The notes beneath the pieces were generated by a model. That model worked only from the letters and a program-made list of their open reading frames with translations, ran no database searches and was not told the origin of the DNA. The position numbers were made by a program, and so were the translations under genes. A stretch of DNA of 64,000 bases from Anaerolineae bacterium (GTDB taxonomy: Bacteria; Chloroflexota; Anaerolineae; Aggregatilineales; Phototrophicaceae): NCBI GenBank assembly GCA_023382675.1, contig JAHDWN010000001.1, positions 1-64,000 of the forward strand, written 5' to 3'. How positions within the stretch are numbered: position 1 is the first letter of the stretch; every line of letters begins with the position of its first letter. Positions 49,731 to 58,851 of the stretch are shown here, one piece after another.

Positions 49731-52571
49731 GTGAGCCGAAAACTAGAAACCGACCTGCTGATCATCGGCGGTGGTGCAACTGGTGGCGGCATTGCCTGGG
49801 ATGCTGCCCTGCGCGGACTGCGTGTGCTGCTGGTAGAGATGGGCGACCTCGCCACGGGAACCAGTGGGCGCTTCCACGGGCTGTTGCACAGCGGCGGACG
49901 CTACGCAGTGCGCGATCTCGAAAGCGCCAGAGAATGCATTGATGAAAATCTGCTCCTGCGCCGGATCGTGCCTCAGGCACTGGAAGATACGGGCGGATAT
50001 TTTGTTTTATGTCCCGGTGATGATCCTGCGTATGTCGAGCAGTGGCTGGAAGGCTGCAAGCAGTCAGGGATTTCGACACGTGAGATCTCGCTTGCGCAGG
50101 CGCGCAAACGCGAACGGATGTTGAACCCACGGATCGAGGCAGTCTACGAAGTCCCGGACGGCACATGCGACTCGTGGGATCTCTTGCACGCGCTCCAGCA
50201 TGGCGCGGAGGAAGCGGGCGCGCAGTTCCTGACGTATCATCGCGCCGAGGCACTTCACGTCGAAAACGGGCGCATCGTGGGCGCAAGACTGATTGACGTG
50301 CGCAGCGGAGAGACAACCGAGGTCACGTGTCAGGCCGTCGCGAATGCAGCCGGCCCCTGGGCCCAGGCAGTCGCCGCGCTGGCCGGCTGCCACTTCAACA
50401 TGCGTCTCAGCCGCGGCGCGATGCTCGCCTTTAACATCCGCTGGGTGAACACGGTGATCAATCGGCTGCGGAAGCCAGGCGACGGCGACATTCTCGTACC
50501 GATTGGTACAGTCTGCGTCACCGGCACGACTTCGGTCAAGACAGATGATCCGGGCGATACGCGCGTCGAAGCGTGGGAGGTGGAGCGGATTCTCAGCGAA
50601 ACCGAGCCGATGACACCGGGTATCAGCCAAGCGCGGATTCTGCGTGCCTGGGGCGGCGTCCGCCCGTTGTATGACGGCGGCGGTGGGGACGGCCGCGACG
50701 TGAAACGCACCTTTACCTTACTCGATCACGCTGACGATGGCGTCGCCGGTTTTTATTCCATCGTCGGCGGCAAACTGACGACTTTTCGACTGATGGCGGA
50801 AAAAGCGGTTGATGCAGTGTGCAAACAGCTTGGCAACACTGCGCCCTGCACCACCACGACAACCATCGTGCCTCACCACCAGGTCGGGGAGCGGGCCGTC
50901 ACAGCGCGCCAGTATCATGAACTGAGCGGGCGTCTCGACGTGCTCGAACACGGCGAAAATCCGGGCGCGTTGATCTGTGAATGTGAGATTGTGACCGACA
51001 GGCAAATCAACGCAGCGCTGGCAAGCGGCACCGTCCACAACCTGCACGACTTACGGCGCGATCTGCGCGTCGGCATGGGGCCATGCCAGGGCGGATTCTG
51101 CGGCTATCGTGCGGCGGCGATTCGCCACACTTACACCAAAGATACGCCTGAGCAAACATTGGAACTGCTGCGCGAATTCGTCGAGCGGCGCTTTGGCGGG
51201 ATGAAGCCGCTGCTCTGGGGACATAACCTGCGGCAAATTCTGCTCAACGAGCATATTTATGGGCGGATTCTCGGCCTGATGCCATCACCCGCCATGGCAG
51301 ATGCCCCAGTTCCACGCCCAGCTTCCACACAATCAGCGACCGCACCAGACAAAAGCAATGGCAAACGCGGACGGGTGCTGGTCGTAGGCGCAGGCCTGGC
51401 CGGGTTGGCGGCAGCGCTGGCCGCACAGGCAGCGGGCGCAGTTGTCGAAGTGATCGCCGTGGGACAGGGCGCGCTGACGCTCTATCCCGGCTGGATCGAA
51501 CTCGGCGACGTGAGCGCGCGGGCAGAACGTCCAGAGCATCCTTACAGCCAGGCGAGCGAGGCGCTGGCAGATGGCTTGGCGTTGATCGAAAGCGCGGTCG
51601 GCCTATACGAAACGGGTGGCTGGGCGATCACCGGCCTGGGCACGCGGCGCACCGTTGCCTACAGCGCGGGACTCGTCAGTGCGCCGATCTCAAAAGATGC
51701 GCGCATCCTGGTCGCAGGCATCGAAGGCTGGCGTGATTTCTACCCGACGCTGATCGCCGACCATCTCAGAGCCGACGGTTACGATGCACACGCGATCACG
51801 ATCCGACTGCCCCATCCCGGCGGTAATTTCGACGATTGGACGATTGACATCGCGCGCTATCTGGATACGTCCGGCGGCCAGCAACAACTGATCGAGCAGA
51901 TCATGGCACAGATCGGCGATGCGAACGTCATCGCGCTGCCTGCCGTGCTCGGCTTCAACCGGGAAACGCCGCAGCACGTCCGCGAGGCGCTAGGCTGTAC
52001 GATTGTCGAGATTCCGACGCTCACGCCCTCGGTCCCGGGTTTGCGGATTTACCATGCGCTCCGGCGGACGCTGCTGGACCACGGCGGGCGCTTCACAGTC
52101 GGGCCGCGCATCACCGAACTTGCGCTAGCAGATGGCCGTGTGACCGGTGCGCTGGCCGAATCGAGCAGCCTGCGCGCGCGCTATGTCCGCGCGGATGCCG
52201 TCATCCTGGCTACGGGTGGCCTGTATGGCAGCGGCCTGGAGAGCGATTATCATGGGCAGATTGTAGAGACTGTCGCAGGACTGCCGGTCGCCAATGTCCC
52301 GCCACTTACGGAATGGTTCACGCAGCCCTTCACCAGTGGTTCAGCACAGCCCATTCACGCCGTCGGCATCCAGACGGACGGGCAGATGCGCCCGCTTGCA
52401 GAGACCGGCCAGGTCTACGTGGAGAATCTCTTCGCCTGCGGCCGTTTGCTCGCCGGCTACAGCCCGGTAGGAGATGGATGCACCGAGGGTGTGGACATCG
52501 CGACAGCCATGCTGGCCGGTCGCGAAGCAGCGCGCCAGGCGGCAGATGCACAGCGTGCGGCGGTGAAATAG
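49731..52571 (+). CDS. glpAB: anaerobic glycerol-3-phosphate dehydrogenase, fused GlpA-GlpB
   Basis: 946 residues from GTG 49731 (AAGGA 9 bases upstream). Residues 1-520 are GlpA: LLIIGGGATGGGIAWDAALRGLRVLLVEMGDLATGTSGRFHGLLHSGGRYAV (FAD), SIVGGKLTTFRLMAEKAVDAVC, and a BFD-like [2Fe-2S] part with CECEIVTDRQIN at about 415 and GMGPCQGGFCGYR at about 448. From about 548 the protein has a second FAD loop, RVLVVGAGLAGLAAALAAQAAGAVVEV, and a GlpB body ending YVENLFACGRLLAGYSPVGDGCTEGVDIATAMLAGREAA. In Escherichia coli these are separate subunits, with GlpC as membrane anchor; no GlpC gene is nearby. It oxidises glycerol 3-phosphate to dihydroxyacetone phosphate. Confidence 0.88.
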   Translation: MSRKLETDLLIIGGGATGGGIAWDAALRGLRVLLVEMGDLATGTSGRFHGLLHSGGRYAVRDLESARECIDENLLLRRIVPQALEDTGGYFVLCPGDDPAYVEQWLEGCKQSGISTREISLAQARKRERMLNPRIEAVYEVPDGTCDSWDLLHALQHGAEEAGAQFLTYHRAEALHVENGRIVGARLIDVRSGETTEVTCQAVANAAGPWAQAVAALAGCHFNMRLSRGAMLAFNIRWVNTVINRLRKPGDGDILVPIGTVCVTGTTSVKTDDPGDTRVEAWEVERILSETEPMTPGISQARILRAWGGVRPLYDGGGGDGRDVKRTFTLLDHADDGVAGFYSIVGGKLTTFRLMAEKAVDAVCKQLGNTAPCTTTTTIVPHHQVGERAVTARQYHELSGRLDVLEHGENPGALICECEIVTDRQINAALASGTVHNLHDLRRDLRVGMGPCQGGFCGYRAAAIRHTYTKDTPEQTLELLREFVERRFGGMKPLLWGHNLRQILLNEHIYGRILGLMPSPAMADAPVPRPASTQSATAPDKSNGKRGRVLVVGAGLAGLAAALAAQAAGAVVEVIAVGQGALTLYPGWIELGDVSARAERPEHPYSQASEALADGLALIESAVGLYETGGWAITGLGTRRTVAYSAGLVSAPISKDARILVAGIEGWRDFYPTLIADHLRADGYDAHAITIRLPHPGGNFDDWTIDIARYLDTSGGQQQLIEQIMAQIGDANVIALPAVLGFNRETPQHVREALGCTIVEIPTLTPSVPGLRIYHALRRTLLDHGGRFTVGPRITELALADGRVTGALAESSSLRARYVRADAVILATGGLYGSGLESDYHGQIVETVAGLPVANVPPLTEWFTQPFTSGSAQPIHAVGIQTDGQMRPLAETGQVYVENLFACGRLLAGYSPVGDGCTEGVDIATAMLAGREAARQAADAQRAAVK

Positions 52572-52573
52572 CG

Positions 52574-52873
52574 ATGTGCGACGACAATGCCGTGCCTGTT
52601 CGCTGCCCATCGTGCGATGGATACGGCTGGATCAGCGATCTATTCGACGGTGAAGGTGACTGTGACTGGTGCCAGGGAATCGGCTACATTTGCCGCGACT
52701 CGAAAGGTGTAGATCACCCAATCCCAATAGAGCATTTATCAGCGCTGGCGGAAACGCTGGAGGCGCTGGAAGCGGAGCGCTTGCGCGAACTCGGCTACAC
52801 CGGACAGGCGAAAAAGCCGTGGGATCAGGCCATCCGGCAGGCAAGAGGCAACCTGCTCGACGGCAAGGACTGA
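52574..52873 (+). CDS. small Cys-rich DnaJ-like zinc-finger protein
   Basis: 99 residues from ATG 52574, starting 3 bases after the fusion gene's stop. Two Cys pairs have the CxxCxGxG pattern of DnaJ zinc centres: CPSCDGYGW and CDWCQGIGYIC, about 19 residues apart. The second half is an amphipathic, Glu/Leu/Arg-rich helix (LSALAETLEALEAERLRELG). Its role is unknown. The direct coupling suggests help in assembly or iron-sulfur handling of the dehydrogenase, but that is inference. Confidence 0.65.
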   Translation: MCDDNAVPVRCPSCDGYGWISDLFDGEGDCDWCQGIGYICRDSKGVDHPIPIEHLSALAETLEALEAERLRELGYTGQAKKPWDQAIRQARGNLLDGKD

Positions 52874-52900
52874 CGGCTCAATCTCTATAGGCTAGAAATG

Positions 52901-52931
52901 AAAACACCCCGGTGCTGACCGGGGTGTTTTT
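52901..52931. terminator. bidirectional terminator between the Cys-rich gene and tRNA-Gly
   Basis: AACACCCCGGT (52903-52913) pairs with ACCGGGGTGTT (52918-52928), 4-base loop GCTG. On the plus strand it is followed by TTTTT-like bases and on the minus strand by TTTTC, so it can end both the plus-strand operon and the minus-strand tRNA. Confidence 0.85.
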
Positions 52932-52934
52932 GTG

Positions 52935-53006
52935 AGCGGGCGACGGGATTCGAACCCGTGACATTCTGCATGGCAAGCAGACATTCTACCACTGAATTAC
53001 GCCCGC
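52935..53006 (-). tRNA. tRNA-Gly (anticodon GCC)
   Basis: Minus strand: acceptor GCGGGCG pairs with CGCCCGC, D arm ATTCAGTGGTAGAAT, anticodon arm CTGC-TTGCCAT-GCAG with anticodon GCC, T arm ACGGG-TTCGAAT-CCCGT, U73. 72 bases; CCA not encoded. Confidence 0.95.
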
Positions 53007-53016
53007 ATGTTTTGAC

Positions 53017-53045
53017 AATATAGTACAGTTTGAGGCGGTTGACAA
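53017..53045 (-). promoter_or_regulatory. promoter of tRNA-Gly
   Basis: On the minus strand TTGTCA (53045-53040), 17-base spacer, TATATT (53022-53017), ending 11 bases before the mature tRNA 5' end. Confidence 0.7.
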
Positions 53046-53070
53046 GGGCGAATCTCGCGTTTCAACGTTC

Positions 53071-53786
53071 ATGCGGAGAGTGTCTCAGCGCAGCGTTGAG
53101 CGCCGCAACAGTCATCTGCTGGAACATAGCGAGCATATGAGCGACCAGCAGCTTCGCGACGAGGCCATGACGATCTTGATCGCCGGACACGAGACGACGG
53201 CGAATGCCCTCGCCTGGACACTCTTCCTGCTGGCACAGCAACCTGAGGCAGAACGCAAACTGCAAGACGAGATCGCGATGCTTCACGAGCTGCCGCCAAC
53301 CGCCAACGTTCTGGCGCGCGTACCCTACACAGAAATGGTGATCAAAGAGTCGATGCGGCTGTATCCCCCCACCTGGATCGTACCGTGCCTCGCCATCAGC
53401 GATTTTGAGTTGGGCGGCTACCCCATTCACCGCAACAGCATTGTGTTTACGAGTCCGTACACGATGCATCGTCATCCACATTGCTATCCCAATCCGGAAC
53501 GATTTGTGCCGGAACGATGGACACCCGAACCAGAAAAGTTACTGCCCCGCTACGCCTATTTCCCCTTCGGCGGCGGGCCACGCGTGTGCATCGGCAATGA
53601 TTCGCCATGATGGAAGCGCGACCGGTGCTGGCGGCTATCATGCAGCAGATGTAACTCCGGTTGGTGGCAGGACAGCAGATCACGCCGGAACCCGTGATCA
53701 CTTTGCGCCCGGCGCAGGAAATACAGATGCGCGTATTCAAGCAGCAAGAAGCAGTCAATTCCAGACTACTCGTGCAATCTGAATGA
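53071..53786 (+). pseudogene. cytochrome P450 remnant (C-terminal part, frameshifted and stopped)
   Basis: The frame 53071-53610 holds the C-terminal ~170 residues of a P450: EAMTILIAGHETTANALAWTLFLLA (I helix, AGHETT), YTEMVIKESMRLYPP (ExxR), PERFVPERW and FPFGGGPRVCIGN (heme Cys loop). The N-terminal ~250 residues are missing. After GND the coding signal passes to another frame, FAMMEARPVLAAIMQQM, then meets TAA at 53652-53654, and continues after it LRLVAGQQITPEPVITLRPAQEIQMRVF to about 53786. So there are a truncation, a frameshift and a stop: a decayed gene. It abuts the tRNA-Gly promoter. Confidence 0.88.
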
Positions 53787-54074
53787 GTGCATAGTCACTT
53801 TCAACAAAACAAAGTCCGGGCCAGATCACTCTCGCCAGCCAAAATAGCTAGTGTCGTCTGTGCATATCGCCGAAATTGACGTGCATTGTTATTGGCGTGC
53901 GCACAAGTCAATCACTATCACTCTCCCATTTGTACGACATAGACAATTGCATATAAAAATTGCACAAAACACGTTTGCCAAACTTCATGAGATGTTGACG
54001 TGATCGATGGTTTTGACGCCCGTTAAACTGCGCTCACCTAAAGGGTTTCGCATTGAGGGAGAGGGAGAAGCAGG

Positions 54075-55493
54075 ATGAACATGGGGTCTCGTTTCTGGCG
54101 GCGATTACTCGCAATGGCTATTGCATCCGCTGTGCTCGTCATCTTTGGCGTGAATGTGACGTTTGCGCAAGATGCGGACATAGCTGGTCAAATTTCAGCA
54201 GTGCAGATTTCGGTCGATGCAACGTGGATTCTCATCACCGCCTTCATGGTCTTTTTCATGCAGGCCGGGTTCTCCTTCCTGGAAGCGGGCATGATCCGCC
54301 AGACAGGCGTGGTCAACTCGCTGATGGAGAACTTCATGGATGCCTGCCTGGGCGGCATTTCCTTCTGGGCAATTGGCTATGGCATCGCCTTCGGCGCGAG
54401 CGCGGGTGGATTTTTGGGGACGACCAACTTCTTCCTGAACGATGCGATGAGCTTCAGTGACGGCGCGGTCGTGTATGGTGAGGGCATCAGCGGCTTTGTG
54501 CTGTTCTTCTTCCAGTTCGCTTTCGCGGCGACGGCAGGCACCATTGCCACCGGCGCGATGGCCGAACGCACGGATTTCATCGGCAAGATCATCTACTCGT
54601 TGATCATCACCGGCTTCATCTATCCCGTGGTCGTCCACTGGGTGTGGGGCGGCGGCTGGCTGTTCGAGCGCGGCTTCCTGGACTTCGCGGGCAGCACGGT
54701 CGTTCACCTGGTCGGCGGTGTTTTTGCGCTTGTCGGCGCGATGATGGTTGGCCCGCGTCCGGGCCGCGTCTTTGGCAAGGCGCCCAAGCCGCACAACCTG
54801 GCGCTGGCGACGCTCGGCGCGCTCGTCCTGTGGTTCGGCTGGTACGGTTTCAATCCCGGTTCGGCGCTGGGCATGGGCAACAACGGCCTGGTTGGATTGG
54901 TCGCGGTGAACACAACCCTGGCCGCCTGCGCTGGCGCAATCACGACGATGCTGTTCGTTTACATGCGCACGGGCAAGTGGGATCTGGCGAATTCGCTCAA
55001 CGGCTCGCTGGCCGGTCTGGTCGGCATCACGGCGGGCTGTGCCTTCGTCGCGCCCTGGGCATCGGTGGTGATCGGCCTCATTGGCGGCATTCTGGTCGTG
55101 CTGGCCGTCGATGTGATCGAATCGCTCAAGATTGACGATGCGGTCGGCGCGTTCGCGGTTCACGGTGTGTGCGGCGCGATGGGCACTATCGCTATCGGTT
55201 TCCTCGGCCAGCCGGAACTCGGCGCGGGCGGCTTGCTGCTCGGCGGCGGCATCGATCAGCTCGTCACCCAGATTATTGGCGTGGTCGCAGCCAGCATCTG
55301 GACGGCCATCGGTGGGGTCCTGGTCTTCGGTATCCTGAAGTCCATCGGCAAGCTGCGCATCCCGGCCAAGGCAGAAGCCATCGGCATCGACGCCTACGAA
55401 CACGGCGCAACCGTCTGGCCGGATGTGCTGGGACTGGCAGGTGAGACGACTGAGGTTGGCGCGCCTAAGACGGCACCGGCAGTCGGCGACTAA
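54075..55493 (+). CDS. amt: ammonium transporter (Amt family)
   Basis: 472 residues; ATG 54075. A signal peptide-like start (RLLAMAIASAVLVIFGVNVTFAQ) is followed by about 11 membrane helices. Amt motifs: FSFLEAGMIRQTGVVNSLMENFMDACLGGISFW, LDFAGSTVVHLVGGVFALVGAMMVG (first pore His and Asp), ALVLWFGWYGFNPGSALG, and GAFAVHGVCGAMGTIAIGF (second pore His). It conducts ammonium/ammonia into the cell. The C-terminal tail is GIDAYEHGATVWPDVLGL, then a short divergent end. No glnK/PII gene is next to it. The 288-base gap upstream (53787-54074) shows no clear promoter or other feature. Confidence 0.93.
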   Translation: MNMGSRFWRRLLAMAIASAVLVIFGVNVTFAQDADIAGQISAVQISVDATWILITAFMVFFMQAGFSFLEAGMIRQTGVVNSLMENFMDACLGGISFWAIGYGIAFGASAGGFLGTTNFFLNDAMSFSDGAVVYGEGISGFVLFFFQFAFAATAGTIATGAMAERTDFIGKIIYSLIITGFIYPVVVHWVWGGGWLFERGFLDFAGSTVVHLVGGVFALVGAMMVGPRPGRVFGKAPKPHNLALATLGALVLWFGWYGFNPGSALGMGNNGLVGLVAVNTTLAACAGAITTMLFVYMRTGKWDLANSLNGSLAGLVGITAGCAFVAPWASVVIGLIGGILVVLAVDVIESLKIDDAVGAFAVHGVCGAMGTIAIGFLGQPELGAGGLLLGGGIDQLVTQIIGVVAASIWTAIGGVLVFGILKSIGKLRIPAKAEAIGIDAYEHGATVWPDVLGLAGETTEVGAPKTAPAVGD

Positions 55494-55517
55494 CGCATCC
55501 AGCTTCAATCGCATCTC

Positions 55518-55547
55518 AAAAAGAGCGGGCAACCACCCGCTCTTTTT
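55518..55547 (+). terminator. terminator of the first amt gene
   Basis: AAAAAGAGCGGG (55518-55529) pairs with CCCGCTCTTTTT (55536-55547), a 12-base-pair stem with 6-base loop and T-run ending. The A/T halves make it usable on both strands. It sits 25 bases past the stop. Confidence 0.88.
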
Positions 55548-55799
55548 GTGTCGACAACGGCGCAAGCTCACAGTTTATACAACAACACATTAGGCAACTT
55601 AGCTTGCAAGCACCATGCGAGAACATCCGCAGCCATCAGGCAGGTCATATCAGACAAAGACATGTATTTCAGAGACAAAAACACCGCGCAAGAATCATGA
55701 TTTCGCACAATTACCTTCGTCACCTTGCCGATTATCGTAATGCTTGTGACACGCAATCATGTGTACTGTCCACAAAAGCGAGCGAAGGAAGGAGTTCTC

Positions 55800-57245
55800 A
55801 TGTTTAGACTTGGTCGTCGAGGACGCCGTCTGGTGATCCTTATGATCTGTTCGGCGATCCTGGCGGTGTTCGGCTTACATGTCGCCGGCGCGCAGGATGC
55901 CGCCACATTGGAAGGTGTGGCAGGAGATGTTGGAACGCTCAAGATCTCCATCGACACAACCTGGGTCTTGCTCACCGGTTTCCTGGTCTTCTTCATGCAG
56001 TGCGGCTTCGCCATGCTTGAAACCGGCATGATCACGCAAAAAGGCGCTGTGAATGCCCTGCTGGAGAACTTCATCGATGCGGGTCTGACGGCAGTCGTCT
56101 GGTGGCTCGTCGGTTTTGGCATCGCTTTCGGCGAATCGAATGGCGGGCTTTTCGGCACTACGCTGTTCGCCCCCGGCATGGATGTCATGAACACCACCTT
56201 TGGTTCATTGAACATCACGACGCTGACGTTCTTCTTCTTCCAGTTCGCCTTCGCCGCAACCGCGAGCACGATCACCACGGGCGCGATGGCCGAGCGGACA
56301 GATTTCATCGGCGATCTGATCTACAGCGCCCTCGTCGCGATCTTCATCTATCCGGTGATTGTTCACTGGGTCTGGGGCGGCGGCTGGCTCGGCGGGCAGG
56401 GTTTTCATGACTTTGCTGGCAGCACGGTCGTCCACACTGTCGGCGGCGTGATCGCGCTCGTCGGCGCATTGATGCTAGGCCCGCGCGCGGGGCGTGTATG
56501 GGGCAAGTTGCCGCGTCCGCACAACCTGGCGCTGGCTACGCTCGGTACGATGATCCTGTGGTTCGGCTGGTACGGCTTCAACCCCGGTTCGACCCTAGGC
56601 GCAGTCGGCTACGGCAGTTTGATCGGGCTGGTGACGCTGAACACGACGCTGGCAGCGGGAGCGGCTTCGATGTCATCGCTGGCATTCCAGTACGTGCGCA
56701 GCGGGAAGTGGGACCTGGGAGCCACGCTGAACGGTTCGCTCGCAGGATTGGTCGGCGTCACGGCAGGTTGTGCCTTTGTTTCACCCTGGGCAGCGATCCT
56801 CATCGGTCTGACCGGCGGCGTGCTGGTGATTATCGCCGCTGAGATCGTCGAACGCGCCAAAATCGACGATGCGGTCGGCGCGTTTGCCGTCCATGGCACA
56901 TGCGGCATGATGGGAACAATGGCGATTGGCCTGTTCGCCGAGCCGAGCCTGACCGTCGTCGGCCCGATGGCCGGCAAAGCGGGTCTGTTCCTGGGTGGTG
57001 GATTTGAACTGTTAGGCGTTCAAATTCTGGGATCACTCTCAACGGTGGTTTACGTCGCTATCGCGTCGGTGCTGATGTTCGGGCTGCTCAAGGCCATCCA
57101 TCGGCTGCGCGTCAACCGGAAAGCCGATGCGGTCGGCATCGACGTTTACGAGCATGGCGTCAGCCTGTGGCCGGACGTGCTGCCCTTCCCTGAGGAAGGC
57201 GTCGAGGTCGGCGTGCCCAAGAAGGCTCCCGCTGTAGGCGATTAA
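55800..57245 (+). CDS. amt: second ammonium transporter (Amt family)
   Basis: 481 residues; ATG 55800 with AAGGAAGGAG 5 bases upstream. A signal-like start (LVILMICSAILAVFGLHVAGAQ) is followed by 11 helices. Motifs match the first copy: FAMLETGMITQKGAVNALLENFID, FAGSTVVHTVGGVIALVGALMLG, ILWFGWYGFNPGSTLG, GAFAVHGTCGMMGTMAIGLFAEPS. The two proteins share the order and many stretches, so this looks like a tandem duplication with divergence, including an extra loop after AEPSLTVVGPMAG. A signal-like inverted repeat, GCAAGCT (55562-55568) with AGCTTGC (55601-55607), is in the 306-base gap before it. Confidence 0.93.
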   Translation: MFRLGRRGRRLVILMICSAILAVFGLHVAGAQDAATLEGVAGDVGTLKISIDTTWVLLTGFLVFFMQCGFAMLETGMITQKGAVNALLENFIDAGLTAVVWWLVGFGIAFGESNGGLFGTTLFAPGMDVMNTTFGSLNITTLTFFFFQFAFAATASTITTGAMAERTDFIGDLIYSALVAIFIYPVIVHWVWGGGWLGGQGFHDFAGSTVVHTVGGVIALVGALMLGPRAGRVWGKLPRPHNLALATLGTMILWFGWYGFNPGSTLGAVGYGSLIGLVTLNTTLAAGAASMSSLAFQYVRSGKWDLGATLNGSLAGLVGVTAGCAFVSPWAAILIGLTGGVLVIIAAEIVERAKIDDAVGAFAVHGTCGMMGTMAIGLFAEPSLTVVGPMAGKAGLFLGGGFELLGVQILGSLSTVVYVAIASVLMFGLLKAIHRLRVNRKADAVGIDVYEHGVSLWPDVLPFPEEGVEVGVPKKAPAVGD

Positions 57246-57276
57246 CTTCACCTGACCGTGTGTTACAGACGATTGT

Positions 57277-57312
57277 TGGGCGAGACATGAAACAGGTCTC
57301 GCCCATATTCAT
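57277..57312 (+). terminator. terminator of the second amt gene
   Basis: TGGGCGAGAC (57277-57286) pairs with GTCTCGCCCA (57296-57305), 9-base loop, followed by TATTCATTTAG. The T tract is interrupted. It starts 32 bases past the stop. Confidence 0.65.
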
Positions 57313-57363
57313 TTAGCGTAAAGCGATTATGATCAGGAGAGAGGAGATAAGGGAGGCCATTCG

Positions 57364-57630
57364 GTGCCGGACACACTCGCTGGAATTGTTCAGCTCTTGA
57401 TAGCCGGGTTGATTGCAGGCGTACTTGCTCTGGCGTCAACCAGCAAAAGCAAACGCAAGCGGATTGACATTCTCGAAGCGCTGGTGATCGGCGTGGTAGG
57501 GGCAGTGCTTGGCGGCAGCGTATTCAATCTGATCGGGCTGACAGCGACGAATACCCTGGGGACGATCATCATCGCCTTTGTCGGTGCGATCTTGCTGCTC
57601 AAGATTTTGCAGGCTCTGCGCAAGAAATAA
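57364..57630 (+). CDS. GlsB/YeaQ/YmgE family small membrane protein
   Basis: 88 residues from GTG 57364; a strong GGAGG is upstream (gagagagga... region). Three membrane helices: IVQLLIAGLIAGVLALAST, LEALVIGVVGAVLGGSVFNLIGL and TIIIAFVGAILLLKILQAL, with a basic loop (KSKRKR). This is the layout of the transglycosylase-associated/GlsB stress-membrane family; the name does not imply enzyme activity. It converges with the GT4 gene. Confidence 0.75.
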   Translation: MPDTLAGIVQLLIAGLIAGVLALASTSKSKRKRIDILEALVIGVVGAVLGGSVFNLIGLTATNTLGTIIIAFVGAILLLKILQALRKK

Positions 57631-57644
57631 CTGCCAGCACGCGA

Positions 57645-58844
57645 TCAACGAACAGCTTCGACAGGCGCACCCAGGCGGAGCTTCTTGGTCAATAATCCGT
57701 GATAGAGACTGTTCAGATCGCGCACAAGCCGCTCGATGCCGTAGCGCTCCACCATCAATTCTCGCACAGGCTCAATGTCGGGCGGATTGTCCAGCACGGC
57801 GCAGATGCCCTCCGCGAGCGCGGTTGCATCACCTGACGGAACCAACGTCCCCAACGCACCATGTTCGAGCAGATCCGAGGTGCCGCCGACATCGGTCGAA
57901 ACAATGGGGCAGCCCGAAGCCAGAGCCTCGATCACCGAGACAGGGGTGCCTTCGTTCAGGCTGCTCATGACCAGGACGTCCAGATCACTGTAGACAGGCT
58001 CCAATTCACGCAGCCAGCCGGTGAAGATCACGGCATCGCGTAATCCCATGCTGTCCACCTGGCGCTCAAGATCCGCGCGCAATTCGCCATCCCCGACGAT
58101 GATGAAACGCGCATCAGGATAACGTTCGCGGACGCGCGCGGCTGCCTTCAGAAAGAGGGCGTGATTCTTGATCGGGACAAGACGGCCGACAATGCCCATC
58201 AGCGGCGCATCCGGCTTAATCCCATACTGCTGCCGGAAGGATCCCCCACGGCGCGGTGTCGAGACGAACGAGGACAGCTCCAGCCCAAGCGGCAGCACGG
58301 TGATGCGCCCTTTGCGCGCAACGTGATATTTGTCCGCCAGATCGCGGCGCAGGCTGTCCGTCAGCGTGATAATCGTATCCGACATTTGGGCGGCAATACG
58401 TTCCAGATTGATAAAAACACCGGTGGTTAATTTGCTGAAATAGCTTTCAAAAACGTGCCCGTGGAACGTATGCACAATGACCGGCACCCCGGCCATGCGT
58501 GCGGCGACGCGACCGATGAACCCGGCTTTCGCCGTATGCGTCTCCACGATGTGCGGCTTGATCTCACGAATCAAGCGATAGACCTTCCACAAGGTGAACA
58601 AATCCCGGATCGGGTGCAATTCGCGGCCAAGCTCCGGGATGATCACGGGATGAACACCGTGCGCCTCCGCAAAATACTGCATGTCGCCCTCGTCAGGGCC
58701 GACCGTGCCGCAGACGAGCGTGCATTCGTACTCCGGCGGATGCAGGCGCTGGGTCAGAAGAGTCACGTACACGGCAGGGCCACCGATATTCAGCCGTGCG
58801 ATTAAACGAACCACCCGAATCGGGCGCGGATAGTCGATTGCCAT
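57645..58844 (-). CDS. GT4 family glycosyltransferase, capsule/exopolysaccharide type
   Basis: 399 residues. RVVRLIARLNIGGPAVYVTLLTQRLHPPEYECTLVCG, then HIVETHTAKAGFIGRVAARMAGVPVIVHTFHGHVF, PLMGIVGRLVPIKNHALFLKAAARV, and the EX7E region in VMSSLNEGTPVSVIEALASGCPIVSTDVGG, the capsule type of GT4. The gene is last in a minus-strand operon that starts with the WecA-like gene, so it likely extends a lipid-linked glycan in the cytosol. Confidence 0.85.
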   Translation of the reverse strand: MAIDYPRPIRVVRLIARLNIGGPAVYVTLLTQRLHPPEYECTLVCGTVGPDEGDMQYFAEAHGVHPVIIPELGRELHPIRDLFTLWKVYRLIREIKPHIVETHTAKAGFIGRVAARMAGVPVIVHTFHGHVFESYFSKLTTGVFINLERIAAQMSDTIITLTDSLRRDLADKYHVARKGRITVLPLGLELSSFVSTPRRGGSFRQQYGIKPDAPLMGIVGRLVPIKNHALFLKAAARVRERYPDARFIIVGDGELRADLERQVDSMGLRDAVIFTGWLRELEPVYSDLDVLVMSSLNEGTPVSVIEALASGCPIVSTDVGGTSDLLEHGALGTLVPSGDATALAEGICAVLDNPPDIEPVRELMVERYGIERLVRDLNSLYHGLLTKKLRLGAPVEAVR

Positions 58845-58851
58845 ATTCTGT

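Noticed and set aside
53787-54074. Sigma54 (NtrC-type) promoter upstream of the first amt gene
   Set aside because: No TGGCA-N7-TGC pattern with the right spacing was found in the gap.
54195-55571. Long open frame on the minus strand across the first amt gene (458 codons)
   Set aside because: Very His/Arg/Asp-rich with no family pattern; it is the antisense shadow of a strong Amt gene.
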